A stretch of 64,000 nt of DNA, taken from the NCBI RefSeq assembly GCF_009811415.1, contig NZ_BLIG01000007.1:36043-100042 (forward strand). The letters run 5' to 3'. Below the pieces are notes generated by a model. It ran no database searches and was not told the DNA's origin. It saw only the letters and a program-made list of their open reading frames with translations. The translations under genes and the position numbers were made by a program. Positions 1 through 7,914 of the stretch are shown one piece after another (position 1 is the stretch's first letter; each line of letters starts with the position of its first letter). Source of the stretch: Alteromonas sp. KUL106 (GTDB lineage Bacteria; Pseudomonadota; Gammaproteobacteria; Enterobacterales; Alteromonadaceae).

Positions 1-317
1 AAATCTACGGTGAGTTTTACCGCAACAGCAAAGCCTTGCTCGATAGGACCGATTGCCACGTCGCCCGTTACATTGATGTCGTCGGCCAGCTTAATCTTTT
101 GGGATGCGGCCACGTGCTTAAGTGCACCGATAAAACATGCCGAATAGCCTGCTGCGAACAATTGTTCAGGATTAGTCCCTTCTCCGCCCGCGCCACCCAG
201 TTCTTTGGGTGTAGACAGTTTTAGATTTAGTTTACCATCACTTGACTTTGCCGTGCCTTCACGGCCACCAGTTGCGGTTGCACTTCCGGTATAAACGACT
301 TGTTGAAGCTTATGCAT
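1..317 (-). CDS. ohr: Organic hydroperoxide resistance protein Ohr (3' end off window)
   Basis: Thiol peroxidase of the OsmC/Ohr family that reduces organic and fatty-acid hydroperoxides in the cytoplasm. I translated the minus strand from the ATG at 317; it starts MHKLQQVVYTGSATATGG and reads openly to the window edge, giving about 105 of the roughly 140 residues expected. The peroxidatic cysteine lies in AAGYSACF (Cys61), with the conserved Glu51 just before it. The second catalytic cysteine would be in the missing C-terminus. The gene is divergent from ohrR at 457, the classical arrangement, with two palindromes in the shared intergenic region. Family assignment is firm; only the end is unseen. 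Confidence 0.93.
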   Translation of the reverse strand, partial: MHKLQQVVYTGSATATGGREGTAKSSDGKLNLKLSTPKELGGAGGEGTNPEQLFAAGYSACFIGALKHVAASQKIKLADDINVTGDVAIGPIEQGFAVAVKLTVD

Positions 318-352
318 AATTACTCTCCTCTTTGACTTTTTCGAACAAATAC

Positions 353-415
353 TTTGCATGCAAAATAAATTAACACCAAGTGACCTTGCGGTTCAAGTAT
401 TTTGTATGCAAAATA
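353..415. promoter_or_regulatory. Two OhrR-type operator palindromes between ohr and ohrR
   Basis: A perfect 12-bp palindrome, TTTGCATGCAAA, lies at 353-364. A near-perfect 18-bp one, TATTTTGTATGCAAAATA, lies at 398-415, with a mismatched pair near its centre. Both share the core TTTG-YATG-CAAA and sit in the 139-bp divergent region. OhrR proteins are dimeric MarR regulators that bind AT-rich inverted repeats at such places. That these are the OhrR sites, one perhaps for each promoter, is inference from position and symmetry. Confidence 0.7.
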
Positions 416-456
416 TCAAGAAGATTAAACAGTGCGATTTAAAGGGGTAAGACTAC

Positions 457-897
457 GTGTCAGAATTTTTGAAGTTAGAAAACCAGCTTTGCCACCGTTT
501 TTATACGTTATCGAACGCATTTACCCGTGCTTACCGCCCGCTGCTTAAAGCTCTCGATATCACTTACCCTCAATATGTGACTTTGATGGCGCTTTGGGAG
601 ACCGACGATATCACTATTGCCGAGCTGTTAGAGAGAACGGCAATAGACGGTGGCGCCATGTCACTCATTCTCAAAAAGCTCGAGGACAAGAGATTTTTAA
701 AGGTGACAAAGGATGAAACCGACAAACGCGTGAAAAGGGTGAAGCTCACTAAAGTGGGTAAAGAAAAGAAACAACTCGCAGAAGACGTACCCGCACAAAT
801 GTTGTGTAAACTCAATGGTATGAGCACGGAAGAAAGCCGAACGCTAAAGATGCTTCTCGACAAGCTCGGTGGCTGCTTCGCAAATGCAGATTTATAG
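457..897 (+). CDS. ohrR: Organic peroxide-sensing repressor OhrR (MarR family)
   Basis: 146-residue MarR-family winged-helix regulator. The N-terminal motif LENQLC places the reactive cysteine at Cys12, matching the peroxide-sensing cysteine of OhrR proteins, which is oxidised by organic hydroperoxide and releases DNA. The winged-helix region with a DETDKRVKRVKLT wing is at about residues 65-100. The start is GTG at 457, eight bases after a GGGG tract (443-446... region) that can act as a weak ribosome site; no better ATG lies nearby. It is divergent from ohr and probably represses both genes through the palindromes at 353-415. Only one cysteine is near the N-terminus; other cysteines (residues near 117 and 140) could take part in disulphide formation, which I cannot judge. 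Confidence 0.92.
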   Translation: MSEFLKLENQLCHRFYTLSNAFTRAYRPLLKALDITYPQYVTLMALWETDDITIAELLERTAIDGGAMSLILKKLEDKRFLKVTKDETDKRVKRVKLTKVGKEKKQLAEDVPAQMLCKLNGMSTEESRTLKMLLDKLGGCFANADL

Positions 898-1052
898 CAT
901 AGCAATGTAATCTCAATGTCATCACACTAGCTGTAATTTTCTGCTATTATTTCCACATTGAGCGAACAAGTGTGCGCTATAATTGTCACAGATATGCGAA
1001 TCGAAAAATAAGAGGCCTGCATATTACTATTGATAACAAAACAGGAGACGTG

Positions 1053-1709
1053 ATGACAGAAGTGAAGCAACAAACAAAAACGATTTCTGCCAAAGCTTAC
1101 TCCGTTTTAGAAGAATGGCTAAACAGTATTACTCACGGCATCGGCTGTATTGCCGCTATCGTAGGGTTAATTTTTATGCTGTACCGTGCGGAAGATAAGC
1201 TTGCGTTAACCACCGCGGCTATTTATGGCTCCACACTCATACTGGTGTTCTTAAGTTCCACCCTGTATCACGCCATTTCTCATCAAAAAGCGAAGGGATG
1301 GCTTAAGCTATTTGACCATAGTGCAATATATTTACTGATAGCGGGTACTTACACACCTTTGCTACTTGTTTCCATTGGCGGAGTGTTAGGGATTACTATG
1401 ACCGCTATTATTTGGAGTTTAGCTATGGGTGGCGTGGCATTTAAACTTATTGCCCAGCATCGCTTTCCGAAAGTGTCTGTTATGACCTATTTGCTAATGG
1501 GTTGGATCGCACTGGGTCTTATTTATCCTCTTTACTTAGCGCTTCCAGGTGCGGGGTTGTGGTTATTGGTAGCGGGCGGGCTGTGTTTTAGCATAGGTGT
1601 GTGCTTTTACGTGGCTAAGAAGGTAAAATATACCCACGCAATTTGGCATCTATTCGTTATTGGCGGGTGTAGCTGCCATTATTTTTCAATTTATTATTAT
1701 GTCGTTTAA
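1053..1709 (+). CDS. Hemolysin III / PAQR-type membrane protein
   Basis: Integral inner-membrane protein of the hemolysin III (YqfA, PAQR-like) family with about seven hydrophobic segments. Family metal-site motifs are visible: an N-terminal LNSITHGIG, then SSTLYHAIS, then FDHSAIYLLIAGTYTP, and a C-terminal HAIWHLFV followed by a second histidine. The open frame extends upstream to 972, but the ATG at 1053 is preceded by AGGAG at 1043-1047 with 5-base spacing and starts directly before the conserved domain, so I chose it (218 residues). Family members are linked to membrane homeostasis; the old hemolysin name is not good evidence for toxicity. It stands alone on the plus strand after ohrR. 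Confidence 0.85.
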   Translation: MTEVKQQTKTISAKAYSVLEEWLNSITHGIGCIAAIVGLIFMLYRAEDKLALTTAAIYGSTLILVFLSSTLYHAISHQKAKGWLKLFDHSAIYLLIAGTYTPLLLVSIGGVLGITMTAIIWSLAMGGVAFKLIAQHRFPKVSVMTYLLMGWIALGLIYPLYLALPGAGLWLLVAGGLCFSIGVCFYVAKKVKYTHAIWHLFVIGGCSCHYFSIYYYVV

Positions 1710-1791
1710 CGATGGGTTTGAAATAACGCAGCTATGCGAAACCTTCGCAAAGCCTGCACGAGAAACGATACAAGACGCTTTATAAAAACCT

Positions 1792-2343
1792 ATGCAAAGA
1801 TCCGAGCAAGAGCCTATGGAAAAAACCACGCAAAACGCTGAGAAAAAGGAAGGTGGCACAACAGCAACACCTAATATGGCGTGGTTCTCCCTGCGAGCGG
1901 GTCAAATATGCTTGGGAAAAAAACCAGTAGACCGTGATTTCGAACGTTTAAAGTCGCTGGGAGTAACCCACATTGCTACCGTGCAGACCAGTGAAGAAAA
2001 AGCACCCGTTATTCGTGACAGCGCGATGGCCGCAGGCTTAGAATGGCTGTGGGTACCTTTTATGCACCCCTCGTCTGAATCCCCTACAGACGATGTGCAC
2101 CTTCATCAATACCTTCACGAACTCTCTCAGATGTTAAGCGAGGGAGCAAAGATATATTTGCACTGCGACGGCTCTCAACATCGCTGTAGCCTGCTGTTCT
2201 ACGCACTTTGTCACTACTGCCGAGTTCCATCAAATAGTGCGTATAGTGCACTACATAGCTTTGGGGCAAGTGCCGCGAATAACTTACTGCGGTCAGAACT
2301 TACATGGGCCGCAGAATTAGGCCATGTTGCGCCTAAAATATAA
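1792..2343 (+). CDS. Small tyrosine/dual-specificity phosphatase-like protein
   Basis: 183-residue soluble protein. Residues 30-170 look like a compact cysteine-phosphatase domain: a beta strand, the loop GVTHIATVQTSEE, and the P-loop signature HC(x5)R in IYLHCDGSQHRC (Cys125, Arg131). The residue after Arg131 is Cys, where canonical phosphatases have Ser or Thr, so leaving-group chemistry may be altered. The general acid is not certain; FMHPSSESPTDD at 90-101 could supply it. An alternative ATG at 1816 would remove eight residues. Substrate is unknown. The stop codon lies just before a partial repeat element at 2354. I am fairly sure of the fold, not of the activity. Confidence 0.7.
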   Translation: MQRSEQEPMEKTTQNAEKKEGGTTATPNMAWFSLRAGQICLGKKPVDRDFERLKSLGVTHIATVQTSEEKAPVIRDSAMAAGLEWLWVPFMHPSSESPTDDVHLHQYLHELSQMLSEGAKIYLHCDGSQHRCSLLFYALCHYCRVPSNSAYSALHSFGASAANNLLRSELTWAAELGHVAPKI

Positions 2344-2353
2344 TGTGTGCTTT

Positions 2354-2398
2354 ATACCAGTCCGCATAGATAATTACCCACTCAGCGAGAGTTAAAAT
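2354..2398 (+). repeat. Left-end fragment of a miniature inverted-repeat element (copy C)
   Basis: These 45 bases are identical, base for base, to 61858-61902. They include the terminal motif CCGCATAGATAATTACCCA, which is one arm of the inverted repeat seen at 16398-16416 on the other strand. Only the left end is present; similarity stops at 2398, six bases short of the oxyR stop codon. See the fuller copies near 16.3 kb and 61.9 kb. Confidence 0.8.
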
Positions 2399-2403
2399 CG
2401 TCG

Positions 2404-3312
2404 CTACTTCAGCGTTGGGATTGGTAGCAGTGGTGAGATGATCTCGCCTATGCGGCGGAACAACTGCATGCGAGTCGTGCCTGAACGCCAAACCAGCCCT
2501 ATCTCTCTAAAACCTTGGTCTTCAGCCGGGAAGCTCTTCAGGTTTGTGTGTTCAAGAATAGACTGGTTGATAGCGAGCTCTGGCAAAAAGGTGTAGCCCA
2601 TTTTGCTGTTTGCTAGCTGAACCAGGGTATGCAAGCTACTTGCTGCAACACTGCTTATTTGGTCGCTGTGCTGGAGGTTACACGCGCTCACAGCATGCCC
2701 CGTCATACAATGCTCCTGCTGAAGCAAAAATATACTTTTTTTAGGTAGGCCTGAAATGTCGACAGGGTTGGGCAACTGCGCCGCCATGTCTTTGTGCGCG
2801 ATTAAATGAAAGGGGTCGTGCCCTAGCACCATTTGCTTACAGCCTGGCGTTTCCATAGGAAGCGCTAAAATTAATAAATCAAGCCTTCCATCCGTTAACT
2901 GCTGAAGCAACTTCTCTGTGGTGTCTTCCTGCATTTCTAAATTGATGTCGGGAAGAAAGGCAGAAAATGCGCCCATCATGCTTTCGAAAAGAAAGGGAGC
3001 AATAGTAGGAATGACGCCTAGTTTAAGCGTTCCTCGCTGCCAATTACCCGCGTTCTGAGCGTACTCAACGAGCTCGCCGGCTTCCTGCAGTAACACCTTG
3101 CTGCGCTCAACAATATCTAAACCTAATGAGGTAAAAACGAACGTCTTATGCTCACGTTCTAGTAATTGACTTCCAAAATGCTCTTCTAGATTTTGAATGG
3201 CCGTGCTTAGCGTTGACTGGCTGACATTACAACGTTGGGCAGCCCGGTGAAAATGTTGCTCCTGATAAAGCGTTACTAAATAATGTAAATGCTTTAAATT
3301 TGGCCACTTCAT
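2404..3312 (-). CDS. oxyR: Hydrogen peroxide sensor and LysR-type activator OxyR
   Basis: 302 residues; E. coli OxyR is 305. The N-terminal helix-turn-helix covers residues 1-60 (HFHRAAQRCNVSQSTLSTAI) and the rest is a LysR effector domain. The redox pair is recognisable: Cys202 in QQEHCMTGHA and Cys211 in SAC, nine residues apart as in Cys199-Cys208 of E. coli OxyR. This supports a true peroxide-sensing OxyR rather than a generic LysR protein. It activates catalase, peroxiredoxin and related genes; none of the classical targets is next door, though ohr and ohrR are 2 kb away. The gene is divergent from the universal stress gene at 3611 across 298 bases in which I see no certain site. Confidence 0.88.
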   Translation of the reverse strand: MKWPNLKHLHYLVTLYQEQHFHRAAQRCNVSQSTLSTAIQNLEEHFGSQLLEREHKTFVFTSLGLDIVERSKVLLQEAGELVEYAQNAGNWQRGTLKLGVIPTIAPFLFESMMGAFSAFLPDINLEMQEDTTEKLLQQLTDGRLDLLILALPMETPGCKQMVLGHDPFHLIAHKDMAAQLPNPVDISGLPKKSIFLLQQEHCMTGHAVSACNLQHSDQISSVAASSLHTLVQLANSKMGYTFLPELAINQSILEHTNLKSFPAEDQGFREIGLVWRSGTTRMQLFRRIGEIISPLLPIPTLK

Positions 3313-3610
3313 CGGCTTCTCTCTATTCTTTAAATGGATTAAAAGATATGGGTTTAATCTAACATAAAGATTATAAACAGCCTAGCTATCAACAAGACTT
3401 ATCGTGTATAAGCGGGGCTGTAGCGATATCAATCACTTCAGCGACAACTGATTAAGACACTTTCAATAAATCTTTACCTCTTTGCTGGAAAGCGTTCATA
3501 AGTAGCGTTAGGATTAAGTTAGCGTTTTGCTAGCACTCGCCATTTCATACTAGCAGCATCAGCGCACTCTTATATTTTCACCCATAAAACAAGCACTAGT
3601 TGAGGGCAAT

Positions 3611-4588
3611 ATGAAAGGACATTATAAGAATATTTTATGTGTGTTAAGCGATGCTCATCGACAAGATGACACGGTCGCACAAGCACTTCATATCGCCAAA
3701 GCACATCAAGCCTCACTCACCATAATGCTTTCCCTAGAGGCCTTACCCCCGAATGCCAGCATGGTAATGGAGTCGTTTTCATACATTGATTCTCAGCAAT
3801 CTATGGAAACGCAAGCTAAACACTGGCTAAAAGAACAAGCTGAAAATTGGGGTGAACAGTACGATATCTCAACCGCAGTTACGGTAGGCCAGCCATTAAT
3901 TGATGTTGTACGCTATGTGCTTCAAAACGGTATTGATTTGGTGATAAAAAGAGCTGAAGAGAGTTTTTTAGATAAGCTGTTTGGCAGCCTAGATATGCGC
4001 CTTTTCAACAAGTGCCCCTGTCCTGTATGGATTATCAATCACAAGCCTCGTAGCCAATATAAAAATGTCGTAGCGGCGCTTGATTTAAATTATCACTATC
4101 CGGCGCATGAGGTATCTATCAGACGGGACTTGAATAGAGATATATTGCAACATGCCGCGCAGATAGCACTACTTGAGTTCGCTCAACTGCATATCGTTCA
4201 TGTATTCGATGCTGTACCTGAAAATATAGCAAGAGACGGTTTTATTACTGTAGACAACGACAGAATGGAAACGGATCTTGCCAAAATACATACCGAACGC
4301 GAAGACGAGTTAGAGAGATTACTAGAGGAATTATCAAAGGAACTCGATGATAATGTTTGGGAATATTTGAAACCTCAAAAACATATTGTTCACGGTTATC
4401 CAAGAAGAGAAATTGCCGCTACGACTACATCACTTGATACTGACATCATTGTGATGGGTACCGTATCGAGGTTAGGCGTACCGGGATATATCATGGGCAG
4501 TACCGCTGAAGAGACTATTCACCAGATAAAATGTGCAGTGGTTGGCGTAAAACCAAGAGGCTTCGAGAGCCCTATCACAGCAGATTAA
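3611..4588 (+). CDS. uspE: Tandem universal stress protein, UspE-like
   Basis: 325-residue cytoplasmic protein made of two Usp domains in tandem, about residues 5-145 and 150-315, as in UspE of E. coli. The second domain ends with GTVSRLGVPGYIMGSTAEETI, the glycine-rich nucleotide-binding loop of ATP-binding Usp domains. The first domain has the corresponding loop in a degenerate form (ESFLDKLFGSLDMRLF), so only the second may bind nucleotide. ATG start at 3611 follows GAGGG at 3601-3605. It is followed by a strong two-way terminator at 4604-4631 and faces the convergent pit gene. Role in stress adaptation is family knowledge. Confidence 0.85.
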   Translation: MKGHYKNILCVLSDAHRQDDTVAQALHIAKAHQASLTIMLSLEALPPNASMVMESFSYIDSQQSMETQAKHWLKEQAENWGEQYDISTAVTVGQPLIDVVRYVLQNGIDLVIKRAEESFLDKLFGSLDMRLFNKCPCPVWIINHKPRSQYKNVVAALDLNYHYPAHEVSIRRDLNRDILQHAAQIALLEFAQLHIVHVFDAVPENIARDGFITVDNDRMETDLAKIHTEREDELERLLEELSKELDDNVWEYLKPQKHIVHGYPRREIAATTTSLDTDIIVMGTVSRLGVPGYIMGSTAEETIHQIKCAVVGVKPRGFESPITAD

Positions 4589-4603
4589 CGTTAGACACAA
4601 AAC

Positions 4604-4631
4604 AAAAAGCCGCATCTTAATGCGGCTTTTT
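4604..4631. terminator. Bidirectional rho-independent terminator between uspE and pit
   Basis: A 12-bp perfect stem, AAAAAGCCGCAT paired with ATGCGGCTTTTT, closes a 4-base CTTA loop. A and T runs at both sides let it work on either strand, which suits the two convergent genes. Confidence 0.9.
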
Positions 4632-4662
4632 AGTGCTAACTGTTCACAAGCATAGCGATTAT

Positions 4663-5934
4663 TTACGCGACGCCAAAAGACGCTTTAAGAATATAGAAGA
4701 AAATAATCGATAAAATTGCACCTGCTGGTAGGGTAACAATCCACGACACAACGATATTTCTTACGATACCCAGATTGAGAGCAGACACCCCTCGCGCTAA
4801 GCCCACACCCAATACCGCGCCCACCAGTGTTTGCGTTGTTGAGATAGGTAAACCGGTTCCCGATGCAATCACTACCGTGCAGGCAGCAGCCAGTTCAGCA
4901 GCGAAACCGCGGCTTGGCGTTAAGTGCGTTATACCCTGACCTATCGTCTTGATAACGCGATGACCAAATAACGCAAGACCGGCAACAATACCTAATCCGC
5001 CGAGAGGAAGGATCCAAGGTGCAAGGGTTGTGCTTGAGTTAATTTCACCGCCGCTAGTAACAACACTCACTACGGCAGCCAAAGGTCCTATTGCGTTAGC
5101 AACATCATTCGAGCCATGGGCAAATGCCATACAACACGCTGTTACCACCATAAGAAGCGCAAAGACTTTCTCGACATTCGCTGCCTGAAGGTCGGCATCT
5201 TCAGAACCGCTGAATCTCATGCGTCCAATAAACCATTTACCCATAACCCCTAAGGCTACAGCAATAGCGACCGCCAATAGATACCCGTTAACTGCGCTAA
5301 GCTCTAAGCCAACATGTTTAAGGCCTTTTTTGATTGTAACGAGCGACATAACGAAGCCCGCTAATGCCATATAAAACGGCACATAGCGTTTCGCATTCAT
5401 AAACGGTGAGGCGGTTTGGAATATTAACTTGTGCGCACTCATGAAAATAAGGTAGGCAATAACCCCTGAGATAGCCGGTGTGACCACCCAACTTCCTACA
5501 ATACCCCCTACTTTATCCCACGCTACAGCGTCCATACTCACGCCTGTTGCTGTGAAGCCGATGATAGCCCCAATTATCGAGTGAGTTGTAGAAACAGGCC
5601 ACCCCAACCAAGATGCAACTGCAAGCCAAATACCGGCAGCAAGAAGTGATGAGATCATACCCAATACTAAGTATTCGGGGATATCTATGAAATAGGTTGA
5701 ATCGATAATCCCTTTTCGAATAGTAGATGTTACTTCGCCACCCGCTAGGTAGGCGCCAGCAAACTCAAATATCATTGCAATGATAATGGCTTGTTTAATT
5801 GTTAAAGCTTTAGAACCTACTGACGTGCCCATTGCGTTAGCAACGTCATTTGCTCCAATACCCCATGCCATGACGAATCCAACGCCAGCGGCAAGAATAA
5901 TAAGAATTAGGCCATAACTTTCAAAAAATTCCAC
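4663..5934 (-). CDS. pitA: Low-affinity inorganic phosphate transporter, PiT family
   Basis: 423-residue inner-membrane symporter with about ten to eleven hydrophobic segments. The duplicated PiT signature is clear: GANDVANAMGTSVGS near residues 27-41 and FAHGSNDVANAIGPL in the second half. These families import phosphate or metal-phosphate with protons or sodium. It is shorter than E. coli PitA (about 500 residues) because the central cytoplasmic loop is compact. The gene sits downstream of phoU-pst on the same strand but 340 bases away, so it may have its own promoter; a weak Pho-box-like sequence lies at 6191-6208. I cannot tell proton from sodium coupling. Confidence 0.88.
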   Translation of the reverse strand: MEFFESYGLILIILAAGVGFVMAWGIGANDVANAMGTSVGSKALTIKQAIIIAMIFEFAGAYLAGGEVTSTIRKGIIDSTYFIDIPEYLVLGMISSLLAAGIWLAVASWLGWPVSTTHSIIGAIIGFTATGVSMDAVAWDKVGGIVGSWVVTPAISGVIAYLIFMSAHKLIFQTASPFMNAKRYVPFYMALAGFVMSLVTIKKGLKHVGLELSAVNGYLLAVAIAVALGVMGKWFIGRMRFSGSEDADLQAANVEKVFALLMVVTACCMAFAHGSNDVANAIGPLAAVVSVVTSGGEINSSTTLAPWILPLGGLGIVAGLALFGHRVIKTIGQGITHLTPSRGFAAELAAACTVVIASGTGLPISTTQTLVGAVLGVGLARGVSALNLGIVRNIVVSWIVTLPAGAILSIIFFYILKASFGVA

Positions 5935-6274
5935 GGATAATCGCTCCCGGTCTAAACGCGATTTAGGCTGGATGCTACTTGAATAAATAGCATATTCTCT
6001 TCACCCAACGGGCGAGAGAAAGAAGTTAAAGACAAATTGTGTTTGATCATAAGGTTCGATTAAATTTTGCACGATCTGTTCTTGGCTGCGGCGCATGATA
6101 ACGTAATCATCTTAGAAGCCATAGTGAAAATCACGGAAAAACGATAAAAGTATGTGGAAATGTTTGAATACGATGATAAAACCACCAAATATTTCAGTTT
6201 TATGACAAATGAATTTCTCAAACACGCGCACAAGGTCATATAGACGCAACGACACACTGACCATTTGGACAAGT
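5935..6274. other. 340-bp intergenic region between phoU and pit
   Basis: No convincing gene; a 70-codon open frame on the minus strand here is cysteine-rich, has no family resemblance and no good ribosome site. The region presumably holds the pit promoter. The one sequence that stands out is the Pho-box-like string at 6191-6208. Confidence 0.5.
6191..6208 (-). promoter_or_regulatory. Possible weak Pho box upstream of pit
   Basis: Read on the minus strand the sequence is TTGTCATAAAACTGAAAT. It resembles the PhoB consensus of two 7-base repeats CTGTCAT separated by four A/T bases. The first repeat matches 6 of 7 and the second 5 of 7. It lies about 260 bases before the pit start, which is far, so direct control of pit is only a possibility. 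Confidence 0.35.
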
Positions 6275-6991
6275 TTACGTCAAATCTTCTAACTTCTGCT
6301 GCATATTTTCTAGCGGCGTGTGCCGTACATCTGTTCCGCGAGTTAAGTAAACAACATATTCACAGACGTTTTTACATCTATCACCTATTCGCTCTAGCGA
6401 ACGCATCGCCCATAAAACATCCAGCCAATCCTGCATATCTTCCGTACTTTTCTGCATTTCTGATGTGGTATAAGAAAGCAGCTTTTTATATTCGCTATCA
6501 ATACGATTATCTTGTTCATATACATCGAGTGCCGCAGCTTCGTCTTGGCGTGCAAACGCATCAAATGTACCACGCATCATCGCAGCCACTCTCTCGCCAA
6601 TGACCAGCATACTGCTCTTGATAGTATCTGAGCTAGGCAGTTTGTTGCGGGTAACGAGTTTTGCAATGCGCTCAATTTCATCGCCCATGCGCTCAATATC
6701 GGTAATGGCTTTGGAAATCGTCATAATTAAACGCAGATCACTGGCGGTAGGATGGCGCTTCGCAATAATACGCAAGCACTCTTCATCAATTTGAATTTCC
6801 ATGGAGTTGATTTTCAAATCGTTTAATACCACTTTCTCGGCCAATGCTGCATGATTATGCTTAACGGCCTTCAGTGTATCCACGAGCTGCTGCTCAACCT
6901 CGCCTCCCATGGTCAATACCGAGTTACGTAAGTTCTCCAACTCAATATTGAAGGTCCCTGATATATGAGTATTTAATGCTACTTGTCGCAT
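6275..6991 (-). CDS. phoU: Phosphate signalling regulator PhoU
   Basis: 238 residues, the usual PhoU length. It is all-helical with two PhoU repeats; each holds the acidic metal-binding motif, ITDIERMGDEIERIA near residue 100 and MRSLERIGDRCKNVCEYV near residue 203. PhoU links the Pst transporter to the PhoR kinase and prevents overaccumulation of phosphate. It is the last gene of pstC-pstA-pstB-phoU, 99 bases after pstB, matching the E. coli gene order apart from the missing pstS. Confidence 0.95.
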   Translation of the reverse strand: MRQVALNTHISGTFNIELENLRNSVLTMGGEVEQQLVDTLKAVKHNHAALAEKVVLNDLKINSMEIQIDEECLRIIAKRHPTASDLRLIMTISKAITDIERMGDEIERIAKLVTRNKLPSSDTIKSSMLVIGERVAAMMRGTFDAFARQDEAAALDVYEQDNRIDSEYKKLLSYTTSEMQKSTEDMQDWLDVLWAMRSLERIGDRCKNVCEYVVYLTRGTDVRHTPLENMQQKLEDLT

Positions 6992-7090
6992 GATAATCTC
7001 TCCTAACGCCTTAACCCTTGATTCGACACAGCACTACCCCTGCTCGCAACGTGCAGCACCAAAGATTCGTTGGACACATAAGTAATAAGG

Positions 7091-7897
7091 CTAGCCATAG
7101 CGCCCGGTGATATAGTCTTCTGTTTGTTTCTTTTCAGGCATGGTGAATAGCGTATCACTGTCTGCATATTCTATTAATCTGCCCTGATGAAAAAAGGCGG
7201 TATAGTCGCTCACACGTGACGCTTGCTGCATGTTGTGCGTCACAATAATGATGGTGCACTGTTTTTTTAGCGAATCCATGAGTTCTTCAATAAACAGCGT
7301 AGTAAGTGGGTCGAGTGCCGAAGTGGGCTCATCGAGTAGCAGAATATTAGGCTTGAGGGCTAATGCTCTTGCAATGACTAAACGCTGCTGCTGACCGCCA
7401 GATAAAACATGGGCTGACTCAAACAAGCGATCTTTTACTTCATCCCAAAGCGCCGCCTGTTTGAGCGCACTCTCTACGGCGTCGTCAAGGTGCCGACGCA
7501 CTTTTATTCCTTGCAGCTTTAATCCGTAACACACATTTTCATAAATGCTCATTGGAAACGGATTAGGACGCTGAAACACCATACCCACATTCGTCCTTAG
7601 ACGAGAAACGTTGATTTTTCGACTATTGATATTTCTACCATCAATAATAATCTCACCATTGTACTTACAGCCGTCATATAAATCGTTCAGACGGTTGAAA
7701 CAGCTGATAAGGGTGGATTTGCCACACCCGCTCTGGCCAATGAGAGCCGTAATTTTGTTTTTAGGAATACGCATGCTGATGTCGTTTAACACATGCTTAT
7801 TGCCAAACCACAGGTTGAGATTCTTCACCTCTACAGCAGTGTCCTTATCGCCTATGTCATTGACGTTCAGTGTATTGTTTTCAAACAACTTCAACAT
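7091..7897 (-). CDS. pstB: Phosphate ABC transporter ATP-binding protein PstB
   Basis: 268 residues. Walker [13 protein letters not shown] signature LSGGQQQR, Walker [14 protein letters not shown] and the switch histidine in IIVTHNMQQ are all present. It powers phosphate import by PstC and PstA from the cytoplasmic side. It follows pstA with a 17-base gap and precedes phoU. The [10 protein letters not shown] stretch after Walker A is typical of PstB rather than of other ABC ATPases. Confidence 0.96.
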   Translation of the reverse strand: MLKLFENNTLNVNDIGDKDTAVEVKNLNLWFGNKHVLNDISMRIPKNKITALIGQSGCGKSTLISCFNRLNDLYDGCKYNGEIIIDGRNINSRKINVSRLRTNVGMVFQRPNPFPMSIYENVCYGLKLQGIKVRRHLDDAVESALKQAALWDEVKDRLFESAHVLSGGQQQRLVIARALALKPNILLLDEPTSALDPLTTLFIEELMDSLKKQCTIIIVTHNMQQASRVSDYTAFFHQGRLIEYADSDTLFTMPEKKQTEDYITGRYG

Positions 7898-7914
7898 GCT
7901 ACTAAAACCTATAA

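Noticed and set aside
6060..6272. 70-codon minus-strand open frame between phoU and pit
   Set aside because: No ribosome site or family resemblance, skewed composition, and it covers the likely pit promoter region.
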